From Clostridiaceae bacterium BRH_c20a (GTDB taxonomy: Bacteria; Bacillota; Peptococcia; Peptococcales; BICA1-8), in contig LADT01000001.1 of assembly GCA_000961765.1 (NCBI GenBank), forward strand, positions 1-64,000: a DNA stretch of 64,000 nucleotides. Direction: 5' to 3'. The position numbers and the translations under genes were made by a program. The first letter of the stretch is position 1, and every line of letters begins with the position of its first letter. The notes beneath the pieces were generated by a model, which worked only from the letters and a program-made list of their open reading frames with translations, was not told the origin of the DNA and searched no databases. Positions 37,536 through 46,452 of this stretch are shown one piece after another.

Positions 37536-38213
37536 CTAAGCAAATTTTTCTTTATACAAATCCTTATCATATTGAGCCTTACGCCCTGGGCACTTTTCCC
37601 GTGAGCAGAGCTGGCAGTTTTCAAAATTCACTTCCGTAGGGAACCGGAAGCCTGAAACTGATTTAATCGGGTACATTAAGGAACTCTGAGAAAGATTAAC
37701 CCCCACTAACTCAGGTTTGCCTAAAATTGCAAAAAGCTTTGACTGCTCTTGAATTGGCCAATCTTGAAGGGAGCCTGGATTCATTGAAGAGGTATTTCCC
37801 CCGTAAGAGTTTTCTTTAAAGTGTTGAAGAAAGGTCTGTATTGCGACACGCAAAGCCATCTCCTTTATGGCGTCAACCCAAAACTTTTCCAGCATATCCT
37901 CAATTCCCTTTGACCATTCTTCTATTTCCACACCTGAAGTAGCAACATAGGGGAATATCCTATAGGCATCGTTTAAATTAACTCTGAGTACTCTGCTGGT
38001 CAAGGTGATGCCGTCGACAATTACATAATCGTTGCCTCTTTCATCAATAAAAGCCTCTCGATACATTGCCTTAGGCCTGGCAATGCTTTGTGCCTCAGCA
38101 ACCAATATTGTGGCTCTTTCAGCATAGCCGGGTTTATCAGTTACTCGAATGAGCTTCAAAAACTGCTCCAAATTTACCTCAAAAGAGATGCTATCTAATA
38201 CAGTTGGCTCCAT
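37536..38213 (-). CDS. B12-dependent methionine synthase activation-domain-like protein
   Basis: The 225-residue protein resembles the stand-alone activation domain of cobalamin methionine synthase: it has MNPGSLQDWPIQEQSKLFAI and SSLMYPIKSVSGFRF. It ends in a Cys motif CQLCSREKCPGR that could hold a metal or cluster. Such proteins occur in methylamine-type corrinoid clusters, where they may help reductive activation or substrate methyl transfer. The ATG at 38213 follows AGGAGG and overlaps the end of the upstream corrinoid gene, so they are co-translated. Confidence 0.8.
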   Translation of the reverse strand: MEPTVLDSISFEVNLEQFLKLIRVTDKPGYAERATILVAEAQSIARPKAMYREAFIDERGNDYVIVDGITLTSRVLRVNLNDAYRIFPYVATSGVEIEEWSKGIEDMLEKFWVDAIKEMALRVAIQTFLQHFKENSYGGNTSSMNPGSLQDWPIQEQSKLFAILGKPELVGVNLSQSSLMYPIKSVSGFRFPTEVNFENCQLCSREKCPGRKAQYDKDLYKEKFA

Positions 38214-38857
38214 GACTTTACCTCCTGACTCATACATTTATTTACCAAATTAACTGCACTCCTGGCATCAGCCGCATACCCGTCTGCTTTAATCGACTTA
38301 CTATAATCATGGGTAACAGGTCCGCCGCCAACAATTACTTTTACCTGATTCCTAATATTTGCCTGTTCTAGAAGTTTAACTGTGCTTGCCATAATGGGCA
38401 TAGTAGTGGTCAATAGTGCAGACATCCCCAGAACCTGAGGCTTTTGCAGCAAAACAGCTTCCACAAATTCCTCAGGATGAACATCTATTCCCAAATCCAC
38501 AACCTCATAGCCCCTTGATCTAAGAAAAATAATCACCAGATTCTTGCCGATGTCATGTAAATCGCCGGCTACCGTACCAATAGCAATTTTACCTTCTATC
38601 TGTGCAAAGTTTTCTAATAATAACGGCCTGACTACTCGCATCCCGGCATGAACAGCTCGGGAAGAAATTAATACGTCTGGAACATAAAATTCTTCATTAC
38701 TAAAGCGTGCACTAACAATATCCATTCCTACGATTAACCCATGATATAGTATATCAGATGGAGTAGTACCATCAGCCAGTGCTTCATCGACTAGCATTTT
38801 GACCAATGCCGCCTGACCCTCTACCACTGCAACAGCAATTTGTTTTAAATCTCCCAT
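38195..38857 (-). CDS. Corrinoid protein (MtbC/MttC type)
   Basis: The 220-residue protein has the B12-binding helical cap (1-85) and the Rossmann-like domain with DLHDIGKNL, where His101 is the lower cobalt ligand. It carries the methyl group on cobalt between the substrate methyltransferase and the second methyltransferase. It overlaps the activation-domain gene by 19 bases and follows the PocR/AraC regulator. A second corrinoid protein lies at 50.3 kb. Confidence 0.93.
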   Translation of the reverse strand: MGDLKQIAVAVVEGQAALVKMLVDEALADGTTPSDILYHGLIVGMDIVSARFSNEEFYVPDVLISSRAVHAGMRVVRPLLLENFAQIEGKIAIGTVAGDLHDIGKNLVIIFLRSRGYEVVDLGIDVHPEEFVEAVLLQKPQVLGMSALLTTTMPIMASTVKLLEQANIRNQVKVIVGGGPVTHDYSKSIKADGYAADARSAVNLVNKCMSQEVKSWSQLY

Positions 38858-38903
38858 ACTTTTCCCTCCCCTTAAGGACCACAGTTGTCTTGAATGAAAA
38901 TAA

Positions 38904-40223
38904 TTACAATGCGTTTTCCCGATACTGGCTGGGAGTAATCCCTTCGTGTTTTTTAAAAACTTTGGTAAAATAACCGGGATCTTTAAAACCCAAATCGTCG
39001 GCCACTTGAATTACACTATACTTTGGATCATGCAAAAGCTTTTTAGCTTCTTCGATTCTGACTTTAGTCAAAAATTCAATAATCGTGCAGTCCAATTCCT
39101 GTTTAAAAATCTTACTGATATGGCAGGGGCTAAGAAAAACAGCTTTGGCAACATCCTCCACTGTAATCTTCTTTCGGTAATTACTGCGTATAAAATAGCC
39201 TGCTTTTTGGACTACCTGTGAATTACGTACATCTTTTCCTTCCTCCATGCTGTCAATGAAACCTTGAGTAACATGAACTATCCAATGACACAGGTCCTCA
39301 ATGGTATCTAGCTGTGTAAATTCTTCTACATACTGCAAATTTAACGGTAAAAGGGTTTTTAGAACAACACCTCCCTCTACCGGCGCCCTGGAAATTATCA
39401 CCAATAATTGCAAAATCCTAGCTTTTACCTCTTTTGTATCCCCGGAATAACGCTGCAGAATCTCTGCTAAAATTTCGTTTAGCACCCTATATGCCGCTGA
39501 TTTATCACCTTTTCTTACCTGGCAAACTAGCTCCTGCTCTTTTTCCAGGGAATAACCCCTGACGGAGAGATTATCAATTTTCTTAAAAGCCTCTTCTAAT
39601 ATTTTTCTAGCACGTATCTCTTCACCTAACTTTGCCTGCTGCTCACTGATAGCCCTGCGTTGCTTGAGGGTAATCATTCCCGTTTTCGTAACATGATTAG
39701 CAACGAGAAACAGCAAATCTGCAGCTGCTTGGACTCTTTGAGCCGAAAGCACCTCCAGTTTTTTAGCATAATCTATTAACAATTTAACCTCAAGTCCCAA
39801 TCCACGGGTCATATCTTCAATTTCTTCCCAGAAAAAATCCTCTGGCTCCCACATTAAGACCTGCCCACAAACTATTGCACCTAAAAAATCTTCGTCAACA
39901 AGTAAAGGGGCAGCCCAGACAATCAAACCTGCATGACATCTGAAAATATAGGGCTTTCCATATTTACTCGCTTCAATTCCAGCACGGGTATAAGAACGTT
40001 TACATTTAAAAACCCCGTTCTGAGTAGCCCTGACAAGATGGCAAAACTCACAGTACTCCTCTTTGTCGTCAGGTTTAACAAGTAATTCACCCTGAGAATC
40101 TACAATAAATGCCCGCAACCCTGTGGCTTTGGTAAATGAGAACAAAATTTGTTTCAAAATATTTATTTCAGTTATTTCCTGAAGTTTAAGCACACTAACC
40201 TTGTTGATAAACCCTTGTTGCAT
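38904..40223 (-). CDS. PocR-domain AraC-family regulator
   Basis: The 439-residue protein begins with a PocR sensory domain (about 15-180; Cys-rich EEYCEFCHLV and FKCKRSY), found in regulators of corrinoid pathways and propanediol use. It ends with an AraC DNA-binding domain (VEDVAKAVFLSPCHISKIFK and DDLGFKDPGYFTKVFKKHEG). It probably senses the methyl substrate or a related small molecule and controls the surrounding cluster. The ATG at 40223 is preferred, behind AAGAGGTG. All cluster genes share its strand. Confidence 0.9.
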   Translation of the reverse strand: MQQGFINKVSVLKLQEITEINILKQILFSFTKATGLRAFIVDSQGELLVKPDDKEEYCEFCHLVRATQNGVFKCKRSYTRAGIEASKYGKPYIFRCHAGLIVWAAPLLVDEDFLGAIVCGQVLMWEPEDFFWEEIEDMTRGLGLEVKLLIDYAKKLEVLSAQRVQAAADLLFLVANHVTKTGMITLKQRRAISEQQAKLGEEIRARKILEEAFKKIDNLSVRGYSLEKEQELVCQVRKGDKSAAYRVLNEILAEILQRYSGDTKEVKARILQLLVIISRAPVEGGVVLKTLLPLNLQYVEEFTQLDTIEDLCHWIVHVTQGFIDSMEEGKDVRNSQVVQKAGYFIRSNYRKKITVEDVAKAVFLSPCHISKIFKQELDCTIIEFLTKVRIEEAKKLLHDPKYSVIQVADDLGFKDPGYFTKVFKKHEGITPSQYRENAL

Positions 40224-40320
40224 ATCAAACACCTCTTGGCAGGATTCTCATTCCTTAAAAGCTTGCTCATTTCGAATTAATATACATATTCACCACTTCT
40301 TGGAAAAAACCTTTTAAAGT

Positions 40321-40374
40321 AAAAAAAATCACCAATTGGTGGCCGGGAGGAGGTAAACTAGCGCCTCTTCCCGG
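40321..40374 (-). terminator. Terminator of the BCCT gene
   Basis: GCCGGGAGGAGG (40341-40352) and CCTCTTCCCGGC (40363-40374) form a 12-bp stem with one mismatch. On the minus strand it is followed by the palindrome CACCAATTGGTG and seven T. Confidence 0.85.
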
Positions 40375-40392
40375 CAGGTTTTATGCTTTTAT

Positions 40393-41943
40393 TTACATGG
40401 AAACGCCAGGTGATTCCGTTTTTATTGCCTTTTCATTAACTATAATAATCTGCTCATTATTAAATGCCTTCACTAAGGAATAGCACATTAAAACCATAAC
40501 AATCATAAATGGGAATGCAGAGACGATAGAAGCCGTTTGCAGGGCCCCAAGCCCTCCTGCTGCCAGTAATACTGCAGCTACTGCACCTTCGGTGACACCC
40601 CAGAAAACCTTCAAACCCGTTTTTGGTTCCAAGTCCCCACCTGAGGTAAGCATACCCATGACAAAGGTAGCAGAGTCTGCAGACGTTATAAAGAAGGTAG
40701 CAATCAGGAACATTGCCATGGTAGAAATCAGACCTGCCAGCGGTAAGTTATGCAGCATGGCAAATAGCGCTGTAGACATGTTTTCAGAAACCGCTTTAGC
40801 TATTTCAGCCGCGCTGGATACTTCCAAAGAAACAGCTGTTCCTCCCATAATAGAAAGCCAAATAAAGCTCAAAAGAGTTGGAGCAATCAGAACTCCCAGG
40901 ATAAACTCGCGTACGGTCCTACCTTTGGATATCCTGGCAATAAACGCTCCCACAAAAGGTCCCCAGGCAATCCACCAAGCCCAGTAGAAAATTGTCCAAC
41001 CACCGACCCAACCAGGATTGGCACCAAAGGGGTCAGTCCAGAAACTCATCTGGACAATGTTTTGGAGGTAAGTACCCATAGTGTCAGTAAAGATATTAAG
41101 AATATCCCTGGTTGGTCCTAAAAAAAGAACAAAGAGCATAATTATTCCTGCTAAATACATGTTAATATTACTTAAGAGTCTAATCCCTTTATTGATTCCC
41201 GTTACCGCCGAAATAATGAATAAAACTGTCATTACTCCTATAATAACAATAGTTGCACCAGTTGATTCCACAATATTGTAGACATAGTTCAAACCGCTGT
41301 TTATCTGCATCGCACCAAGACCCAAGGAGGTAGCTACCCCGAAAAGTGTGGCAAAAACCGCCAAAATATCCACTGCTTTTCCAATGGGTCCTTTAATTCC
41401 TTCATCACCTAGCAATGGGTGCAGTGTCGAGCTAATTAGAGCAGGAAGCCGTTTGCGAAACTGGAAATATGCAAGGGCCATACCGACTACTCCATAAATA
41501 GCCCAGGGGTGTAACCCCCAATGAAGGAAAACGTAACGCATTGCCATCCCGGCCGATCCAAGAGTATTGCCTTCGCCAAAGGGCGGGCTCGCATAATGAT
41601 ACATGGGTTCAGCAACACTCCAAAATACCAATCCGATACCCATCCCAGCGCTGAATAGCATCGCAAACCAGGACCAAGTACTGTATTCTGGAACATCGTC
41701 GTCTTTACCCAACTTTATTCTGCCATATTTGCTCCATGCCACGACAATGCAAAAAACCAAAAATAGGGCAACAATCAGCATATAAGACCAACCGAAATTG
41801 TCGGTAAAAAATGCCATAGCGGCTCCAAAGGCTTTACCCGCTTGTTCTGGAATTAACGCACCCCACAGCACAAAAACCATAGCGATTATGGCGGAAATAC
41901 CGAAAATGCTCTTGTCAATCTTTCCAAAGAAGCTATTTTTCAT
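40393..41943 (-). CDS. BCCT-family betaine/carnitine/choline transporter
   Basis: The 516-residue carrier has 12 membrane segments and the BCCT hallmark in the middle, GWTIFYWAWWIAWGPFVGAF, with the aromatic box that binds trimethylammonium groups. The GMGIGLVFWSVAEP segment is also typical. It most likely brings in glycine betaine, carnitine, choline or a similar compound that the neighbouring MttB-family enzymes demethylate. The long hydrophilic tail of osmosensing BetP-like carriers is absent, which fits a nutritional role. The ATG follows AAGGAGG. Confidence 0.94.
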   Translation of the reverse strand: MKNSFFGKIDKSIFGISAIIAMVFVLWGALIPEQAGKAFGAAMAFFTDNFGWSYMLIVALFLVFCIVVAWSKYGRIKLGKDDDVPEYSTWSWFAMLFSAGMGIGLVFWSVAEPMYHYASPPFGEGNTLGSAGMAMRYVFLHWGLHPWAIYGVVGMALAYFQFRKRLPALISSTLHPLLGDEGIKGPIGKAVDILAVFATLFGVATSLGLGAMQINSGLNYVYNIVESTGATIVIIGVMTVLFIISAVTGINKGIRLLSNINMYLAGIIMLFVLFLGPTRDILNIFTDTMGTYLQNIVQMSFWTDPFGANPGWVGGWTIFYWAWWIAWGPFVGAFIARISKGRTVREFILGVLIAPTLLSFIWLSIMGGTAVSLEVSSAAEIAKAVSENMSTALFAMLHNLPLAGLISTMAMFLIATFFITSADSATFVMGMLTSGGDLEPKTGLKVFWGVTEGAVAAVLLAAGGLGALQTASIVSAFPFMIVMVLMCYSLVKAFNNEQIIIVNEKAIKTESPGVSM

Positions 41944-42067
41944 AATCTCAACCTCCTTAATTTTTTAAATTTTCTAAATATTCCTCTTGGAATTATGCAC
42001 TAACTTATCTTCCAGCACCTCAAACCTCGCCTCACCTCCTTTTTGCTATTGGGCATTACCCTGCAAG

Positions 42068-43912
42068 CTAAAATTTCCTCTCCTGCCCGAATTGCGGAAA
42101 ATAGATAGCCTCCATAAATTTATCCTGAAAATCTTTCCGTGCTGAAAGTTCAATGTATTTAACGCCATTGGCTATCTCCCAGGCTCTCTCTCTTGCCTCT
42201 TCGGAGATGAGGACAAGCTGAGAACCAACACCTGCGGCATTACCTACAGCTCGAATTCTCTCTAGATCTAAATTAGGAACAAGTCCAATTCGCCATGCAC
42301 TTTCCTTCCTGATGTATGTGCCAAATGCACCTGCTAGCAAAATCTCGGTAATGTCTTGTTCTCGAACACCCAGCTCTTCCAGAAGCACTTGAATTCCTGC
42401 CAGGATAGCGCCTTTTGCTAACTGCAGTTCCCGAATATCCTTTTGGGTAATTAACAGGTCTTCATCCAATCCATTTCCTTCGCGATAGTCCAGAACAAAA
42501 TCAAACCCGCTGGCTCCTGGGATAATACGCTTCCGAATTTGAACCGGAAGATCATTATCCCCTTTCGGATCGGTAATCCTACCAGTATAATCGATTATAC
42601 CTGCCTTGAGCATTTCCGCCACTGCATCAATCAATCCCGAACCACAAATACCTACACTAGGTAATGAATTAATTGTCTGCAGCACTACATCTCCGGTAAT
42701 GTCAACTCTCTCAATTGCACCAGGCGCTGCACGCATCCCGAATTTGATTTGGGCACCTTCAAAGGCTGGTCCCGCTGCGGTTGAACAAGCATAAAGTCCT
42801 TTTTCGGAACCCAATACCAATTCCCCATTTGTACCGATATCTATCGCTAATCTCAGCTCCCTACTTTTGTCCAAACCCGTAGCCAGTATAACTCCTACAG
42901 TATCAGCACCTACAAAACCCGCAATATTGGGAACAATAACACAGTAACCTTCCGGGTTGATCTTTAAGCCCAATTCCTGAGCCCTGATGTCTGCCACTGT
43001 TTTAAAAGCAGGTACGTACGGAGCTCTAGCTAGATAAACTGGACTAACCCCAAGCAGTAAGTGGGTCATTGTCGTATTACCTACTATAGTAATTTCATAT
43101 ATACTTTCCTTTTTTATTCCTGCATCTTCTGACAGCTTGGTAACTATCCCATTTAAAGCAGTTATTACCTTGGACTGTAATGTATAGAGCCCCTGATCCT
43201 CATTATCTACATAGGATATGCGGGAAATAACATCTGCACCATAAACCCGCTGGGGATTTCCCTCCGATTGAGTTGCCAAAACCTCTCCAGTCAAAAGATT
43301 AATGAGGGAACCAACAAGGGTGGTCGTTCCAATGTCGAAAGCAATTCCATACAGCTCAAGGGTGGTATCCCCTGCTTTGAGGGCCACTATTTCGCCCTTA
43401 CGGGCAACCACTGTAACCATGTGTTTATTTTTACGAAGCAAATCAGGGAGCATGCGTAATATTTCAACCTTCATGGGGTAGGAAGCACTCTCATGCAAAG
43501 CACTCCATAATCTTTCCTGGTCGGAAGCCGGCTTTTCCAAAGATGGTACCGGAACTGTAACAGTAAACTTCAAAAGCCTGCCCCGGCGCTCATAGCTTGC
43601 TAATTCTGTTTGCAGCAAACTTTTACGGCTTTCGTCTACTTTAGCTTGTGGGACTATCACTACCATATCCCGATCTACTTCCAGACGACAGGCCAATTTA
43701 CTCTCGCCTTTAATTTCACTGGTTCCGTCAGGATTTATTTCTTGAGAATCAGGATTAGCCACTTCAATTTTACATTTACCACAGGTACCACGGCCGCCAC
43801 AGGGTCCTTCTATATAAATGCCAGCTTCAATCAATGCTTTCATCAAAGTATTGCCTTGGGTTACAGACATTTCTATACCTATAGGCAGAACCTTTACTTT
43901 ATAATTTTTCAT
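42068..43912 (-). CDS. RamA-like corrinoid-activation protein (ferredoxin domain + ASKHA ATPase)
   Basis: The 614-residue protein starts with a 2Fe-2S ferredoxin-like domain (Cys38, Cys44, Cys47 in PCGGRGTCGKC and Cys75). An actin-fold ATPase region with AFDIGTTTLVGSL and AIDIGTNGEL follows, then a C-terminal DUF4445-type domain with LAGAFGTYI. Such proteins reduce inactive Co(II) corrinoid proteins back to Co(I) using ATP. It sits directly beside the MttB, corrinoid and methyl-THF transferase genes. The ATG is at 43912. Confidence 0.93.
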   Translation of the reverse strand: MKNYKVKVLPIGIEMSVTQGNTLMKALIEAGIYIEGPCGGRGTCGKCKIEVANPDSQEINPDGTSEIKGESKLACRLEVDRDMVVIVPQAKVDESRKSLLQTELASYERRGRLLKFTVTVPVPSLEKPASDQERLWSALHESASYPMKVEILRMLPDLLRKNKHMVTVVARKGEIVALKAGDTTLELYGIAFDIGTTTLVGSLINLLTGEVLATQSEGNPQRVYGADVISRISYVDNEDQGLYTLQSKVITALNGIVTKLSEDAGIKKESIYEITIVGNTTMTHLLLGVSPVYLARAPYVPAFKTVADIRAQELGLKINPEGYCVIVPNIAGFVGADTVGVILATGLDKSRELRLAIDIGTNGELVLGSEKGLYACSTAAGPAFEGAQIKFGMRAAPGAIERVDITGDVVLQTINSLPSVGICGSGLIDAVAEMLKAGIIDYTGRITDPKGDNDLPVQIRKRIIPGASGFDFVLDYREGNGLDEDLLITQKDIRELQLAKGAILAGIQVLLEELGVREQDITEILLAGAFGTYIRKESAWRIGLVPNLDLERIRAVGNAAGVGSQLVLISEEARERAWEIANGVKYIELSARKDFQDKFMEAIYFPQFGQERKF

Positions 43913-43929
43913 GGCTAACCCGCCCCTCG

Positions 43930-44010
43930 GAATTATAATGGAGAATTGAGATTAGATAATTGAGAATGGAGAATGACTAATTTATTAATTCTCAATTTTC
44001 AATTTTCAAT
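43930..44010. repeat. AATTGAGAATGG repeats in the operon spacer
   Basis: GGAGAATTGAGA-type units on the left are answered by AATTCTCAATTTTCAATT on the right, so the spacer between the activase gene and the first MttB gene can fold into a hairpin. A similar AATTGAGAATTGAGAG stretch lies between the two transketolase genes (1590-1612). Confidence 0.7.
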
Positions 44011-45420
44011 TGCTTTAATAAAGGCTTGAAGGCTTCTGTCAATACTTACATCAAGCTGGGGTGGCTGGTATTCGTCCAAAATCTGCCGGTATTTCTTTCC
44101 ACTCTCCTCAAGGGCTGTGGGTGACCCTTTCATTTTCCAGTGGTCGTATGTGCCTCTATGACTAATACCTGGTCTCCAAAATTCCCTCTTGTATGTATGT
44201 AAAGTATGATCCTGATCGAGAAAATGCCCTCCTGGGCCAACCTTTTCTATTACTGGTAAAGCCAGAGAAGCTTCGTTAACTTCAATTCCATTTTTTATTC
44301 TTAAAACCATACCGCATAATTCATCATCCATGATGAATTTTTCGTAGGACATGGTCATGTAATATTCGAGTATACCTGCAGCATGCAGTACAAAATTGAT
44401 ACCGCTCTTCACTGTTGTTAACAGGTTCATCATTGATTCCCAACCGGACTGGGCATCAGGAATTTTAGAATCAGTAATCGCTCCCCCGCCCCTAGAGGGT
44501 AAGCCATAATATGCAGCTAACTGTGCTGATCCACTGGTGATTAATGAAGTTTCGGGTGCTCCAATGGCAAGAGAACCGTATCTCATTTCCGTAATAGAGG
44601 AGGCCGCCCCATAGACCACCGGAGCCCCAGGTCTGACCAACTGCACCAGCACTATACCGGTTAGGATTTCTGCATTTTGCATGGCTAAAGTACCGGCAAG
44701 AGATGAAGGAGAGGTAGCCCCAGCCATACCTAGAGATGCAACAATCACAGCTTGCCCTGATTTTGCATATTCCATTAAGGCACCTAACATCCGTTCATCA
44801 AGAATCAACGGTGTAATAGTATTAATTAAACTTATTAGAGCCGGTTTTTCTATTATAGAATGCTCAGGTCCAAACAAAATCTGTACCATGCCGATACTCT
44901 CGTGAGCTTTCTGTGCACCTGAAGCACTGCCCATAAAGCATTTGTCCGAATTTTTGATACATGCATAAATCATTTTGGCAGCTCTGATTTCATTAGGAAG
45001 GTCATTAGGCTCGACTAATACCCCACCTGTCATACTCAGATTTGGACTTGCACCGGCTAATTTGGAAAAATTCTCGTAATCATGAAAGGTGGCTTTGCGC
45101 TTGCCTTTTTCCTGATCAGTCACGAAGGGTGCTCCGTAACCTGGGACAAGAACAGTGTGGGCACCGCCAATTTTCACATTTTTTGCCGGGTTACGGGCAT
45201 GTAAAGTAAATTGCTTTGGTGCATTTTTAAGCTCAGTCTCCATTAATTTTGATGACAAGAAAACACGCTGCCCCTCTACCCGGGCACCTGCTTTTTTAAA
45301 AGTCTCTAAAGCTGGTTCATACCGGACTTCAATCCCAGTGTTTTTTAAAATAGCTAATGTAGTCTCATGTATTAATTCAATATCTTTTTCCGCTAACACT
45401 CTCCAGCAAGGTACAGGCAT
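43999..45420 (-). CDS. MttB-family (trimethylamine/betaine-type) methyltransferase A
   Basis: The 473-residue protein belongs to the MttB superfamily, whose members transfer a methyl group from quaternary amines to a corrinoid protein. It has the conserved KVGPGGHFLDQDHTL segment near residue 405. No in-frame amber codon interrupts it, so it lacks pyrrolysine and groups with MtgB-like enzymes (glycine betaine and related). It differs clearly from the two MttB genes at 48.8 and 51 kb. The ATG follows GGAGGGG. The methyl-THF transferase gene lies 17 bp upstream. Confidence 0.92.
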   Translation of the reverse strand: MPVPCWRVLAEKDIELIHETTLAILKNTGIEVRYEPALETFKKAGARVEGQRVFLSSKLMETELKNAPKQFTLHARNPAKNVKIGGAHTVLVPGYGAPFVTDQEKGKRKATFHDYENFSKLAGASPNLSMTGGVLVEPNDLPNEIRAAKMIYACIKNSDKCFMGSASGAQKAHESIGMVQILFGPEHSIIEKPALISLINTITPLILDERMLGALMEYAKSGQAVIVASLGMAGATSPSSLAGTLAMQNAEILTGIVLVQLVRPGAPVVYGAASSITEMRYGSLAIGAPETSLITSGSAQLAAYYGLPSRGGGAITDSKIPDAQSGWESMMNLLTTVKSGINFVLHAAGILEYYMTMSYEKFIMDDELCGMVLRIKNGIEVNEASLALPVIEKVGPGGHFLDQDHTLHTYKREFWRPGISHRGTYDHWKMKGSPTALEESGKKYRQILDEYQPPQLDVSIDRSLQAFIKAIEN

Positions 45421-45437
45421 TCTAGCCCCTCCTTCTA

Positions 45438-46247
45438 TTACCCACAGGAAACTTCAAAAAGTCCACTACGATGGGCAGTAAGATACTTCATACAGTACTC
45501 ATCCTTACCCAGCAGCGCTTGGGAAGCATAGACAAACCCCATCATCACTTTGTCCAGCGGATCTAAAATATACGCATCCATCCCCATGGCCATGGTTTGA
45601 ATCATGAAAGCCTGATTTAAAATTTTTCTGTTGGGCAAGCCATAGGAGATATTACTTAAACCGCAAATACAGTGAACATTGGGATACATTTTTTTAATTC
45701 CATAAATTGTTTCAAGAACTTCCATCCCAGCTTTATCACCGGTGCTGACCGGTTTAACTAGAGGGTCAAGATAAATGTCGTCTTCTGTCACTCCCGCACT
45801 AGTTAAATCTCCCACCAGCTTTTTGGCAATTTTCAACCGATCCTCTGCTGATTCCGGCATGCCAGAATCATCCATACATAAAGCCACAATTTTAGTCTTA
45901 TACTTGGTTACCAAAGGGAGAATCTGCTGAAACCGTTCTTTCTCCGCCGTAATCGAGTTAATCATGGGCTGTCCGTACTTCACCAAGGATAATCCAACCT
46001 CGATGGCCTTGGGATTGGGGCTGTCTAAACACAACGGTGTGGTAACCTGGGACTGAATAGTTTCCACTAGCCAAGCCATGGTTTCCGGCTCATTAAAAAC
46101 CATCGTACCGCAATTGACGTCAACATAGTTAGCACCCGCAGCTACTTGTTTCTGGGCCATTTCCTTAATAAAAGCTTCGTCCTTACTCTCTACGGCCGGT
46201 TTAATAGCTTTTCTACTGGTATTGATCAATTCACCAACTATGATCAT
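45438..46247 (-). CDS. Methyltetrahydrofolate:corrinoid methyltransferase
   Basis: The 269-residue TIM-barrel protein matches pterin-binding methyltransferases of the AcsE/MtvA/MtgA type: it has IIVGELINTSRK, GANYVDVNCGT, PLCLDSPNP and CGLSNISYGLP. It moves methyl groups between corrinoid proteins and tetrahydrofolate, linking demethylation to the Wood-Ljungdahl pathway. The ATG at 46247 has GAGGAG upstream. It directly precedes MttB-family gene A, forming an A/B pair of methyltransferases. Confidence 0.93.
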   Translation of the reverse strand: MIIVGELINTSRKAIKPAVESKDEAFIKEMAQKQVAAGANYVDVNCGTMVFNEPETMAWLVETIQSQVTTPLCLDSPNPKAIEVGLSLVKYGQPMINSITAEKERFQQILPLVTKYKTKIVALCMDDSGMPESAEDRLKIAKKLVGDLTSAGVTEDDIYLDPLVKPVSTGDKAGMEVLETIYGIKKMYPNVHCICGLSNISYGLPNRKILNQAFMIQTMAMGMDAYILDPLDKVMMGFVYASQALLGKDEYCMKYLTAHRSGLFEVSCG

Positions 46248-46269
46248 TTTATTGTCTCCTCCTCATACA

Positions 46270-46452
46270 TTCTTTGGGGACATCCTGATTGCAGGAAGCA
46301 GGAAGCAGGAGACAAGATGCAGGAAGAACCTATTCGTGTCGTGCCTCTTGCTTCTTGTTTCTTGCCTCATGAATGTGGTGTGTCCCCTTACATTCGTTGG
46401 GGACATTCCTCCAACCCAAGTTGAATCCTCCAATGGAGGTGTGTCCCCTTAC
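46270..46452. repeat. Hairpin repeat elements inside the methyl-transfer cluster
   Basis: TTTGGGGACATCCTG, GGTGTGTCCCCTTAC, GTTGGGGACATTCC and GGAGGTGTGTCCCC mark two tandem units in opposite orientation to those at 4.3 kb. The first contains GCAGGAAGCAGGAAGCAGG and a complementary CTTGCTTCTTGTTTCTTGCC block. Confidence 0.75.

Noticed and set aside
45438-46247. Dihydropteroate synthase
   Set aside because: The pterin-binding TIM barrel is shared, but the motifs and the neighbouring corrinoid genes fit a methyl-THF:corrinoid methyltransferase.
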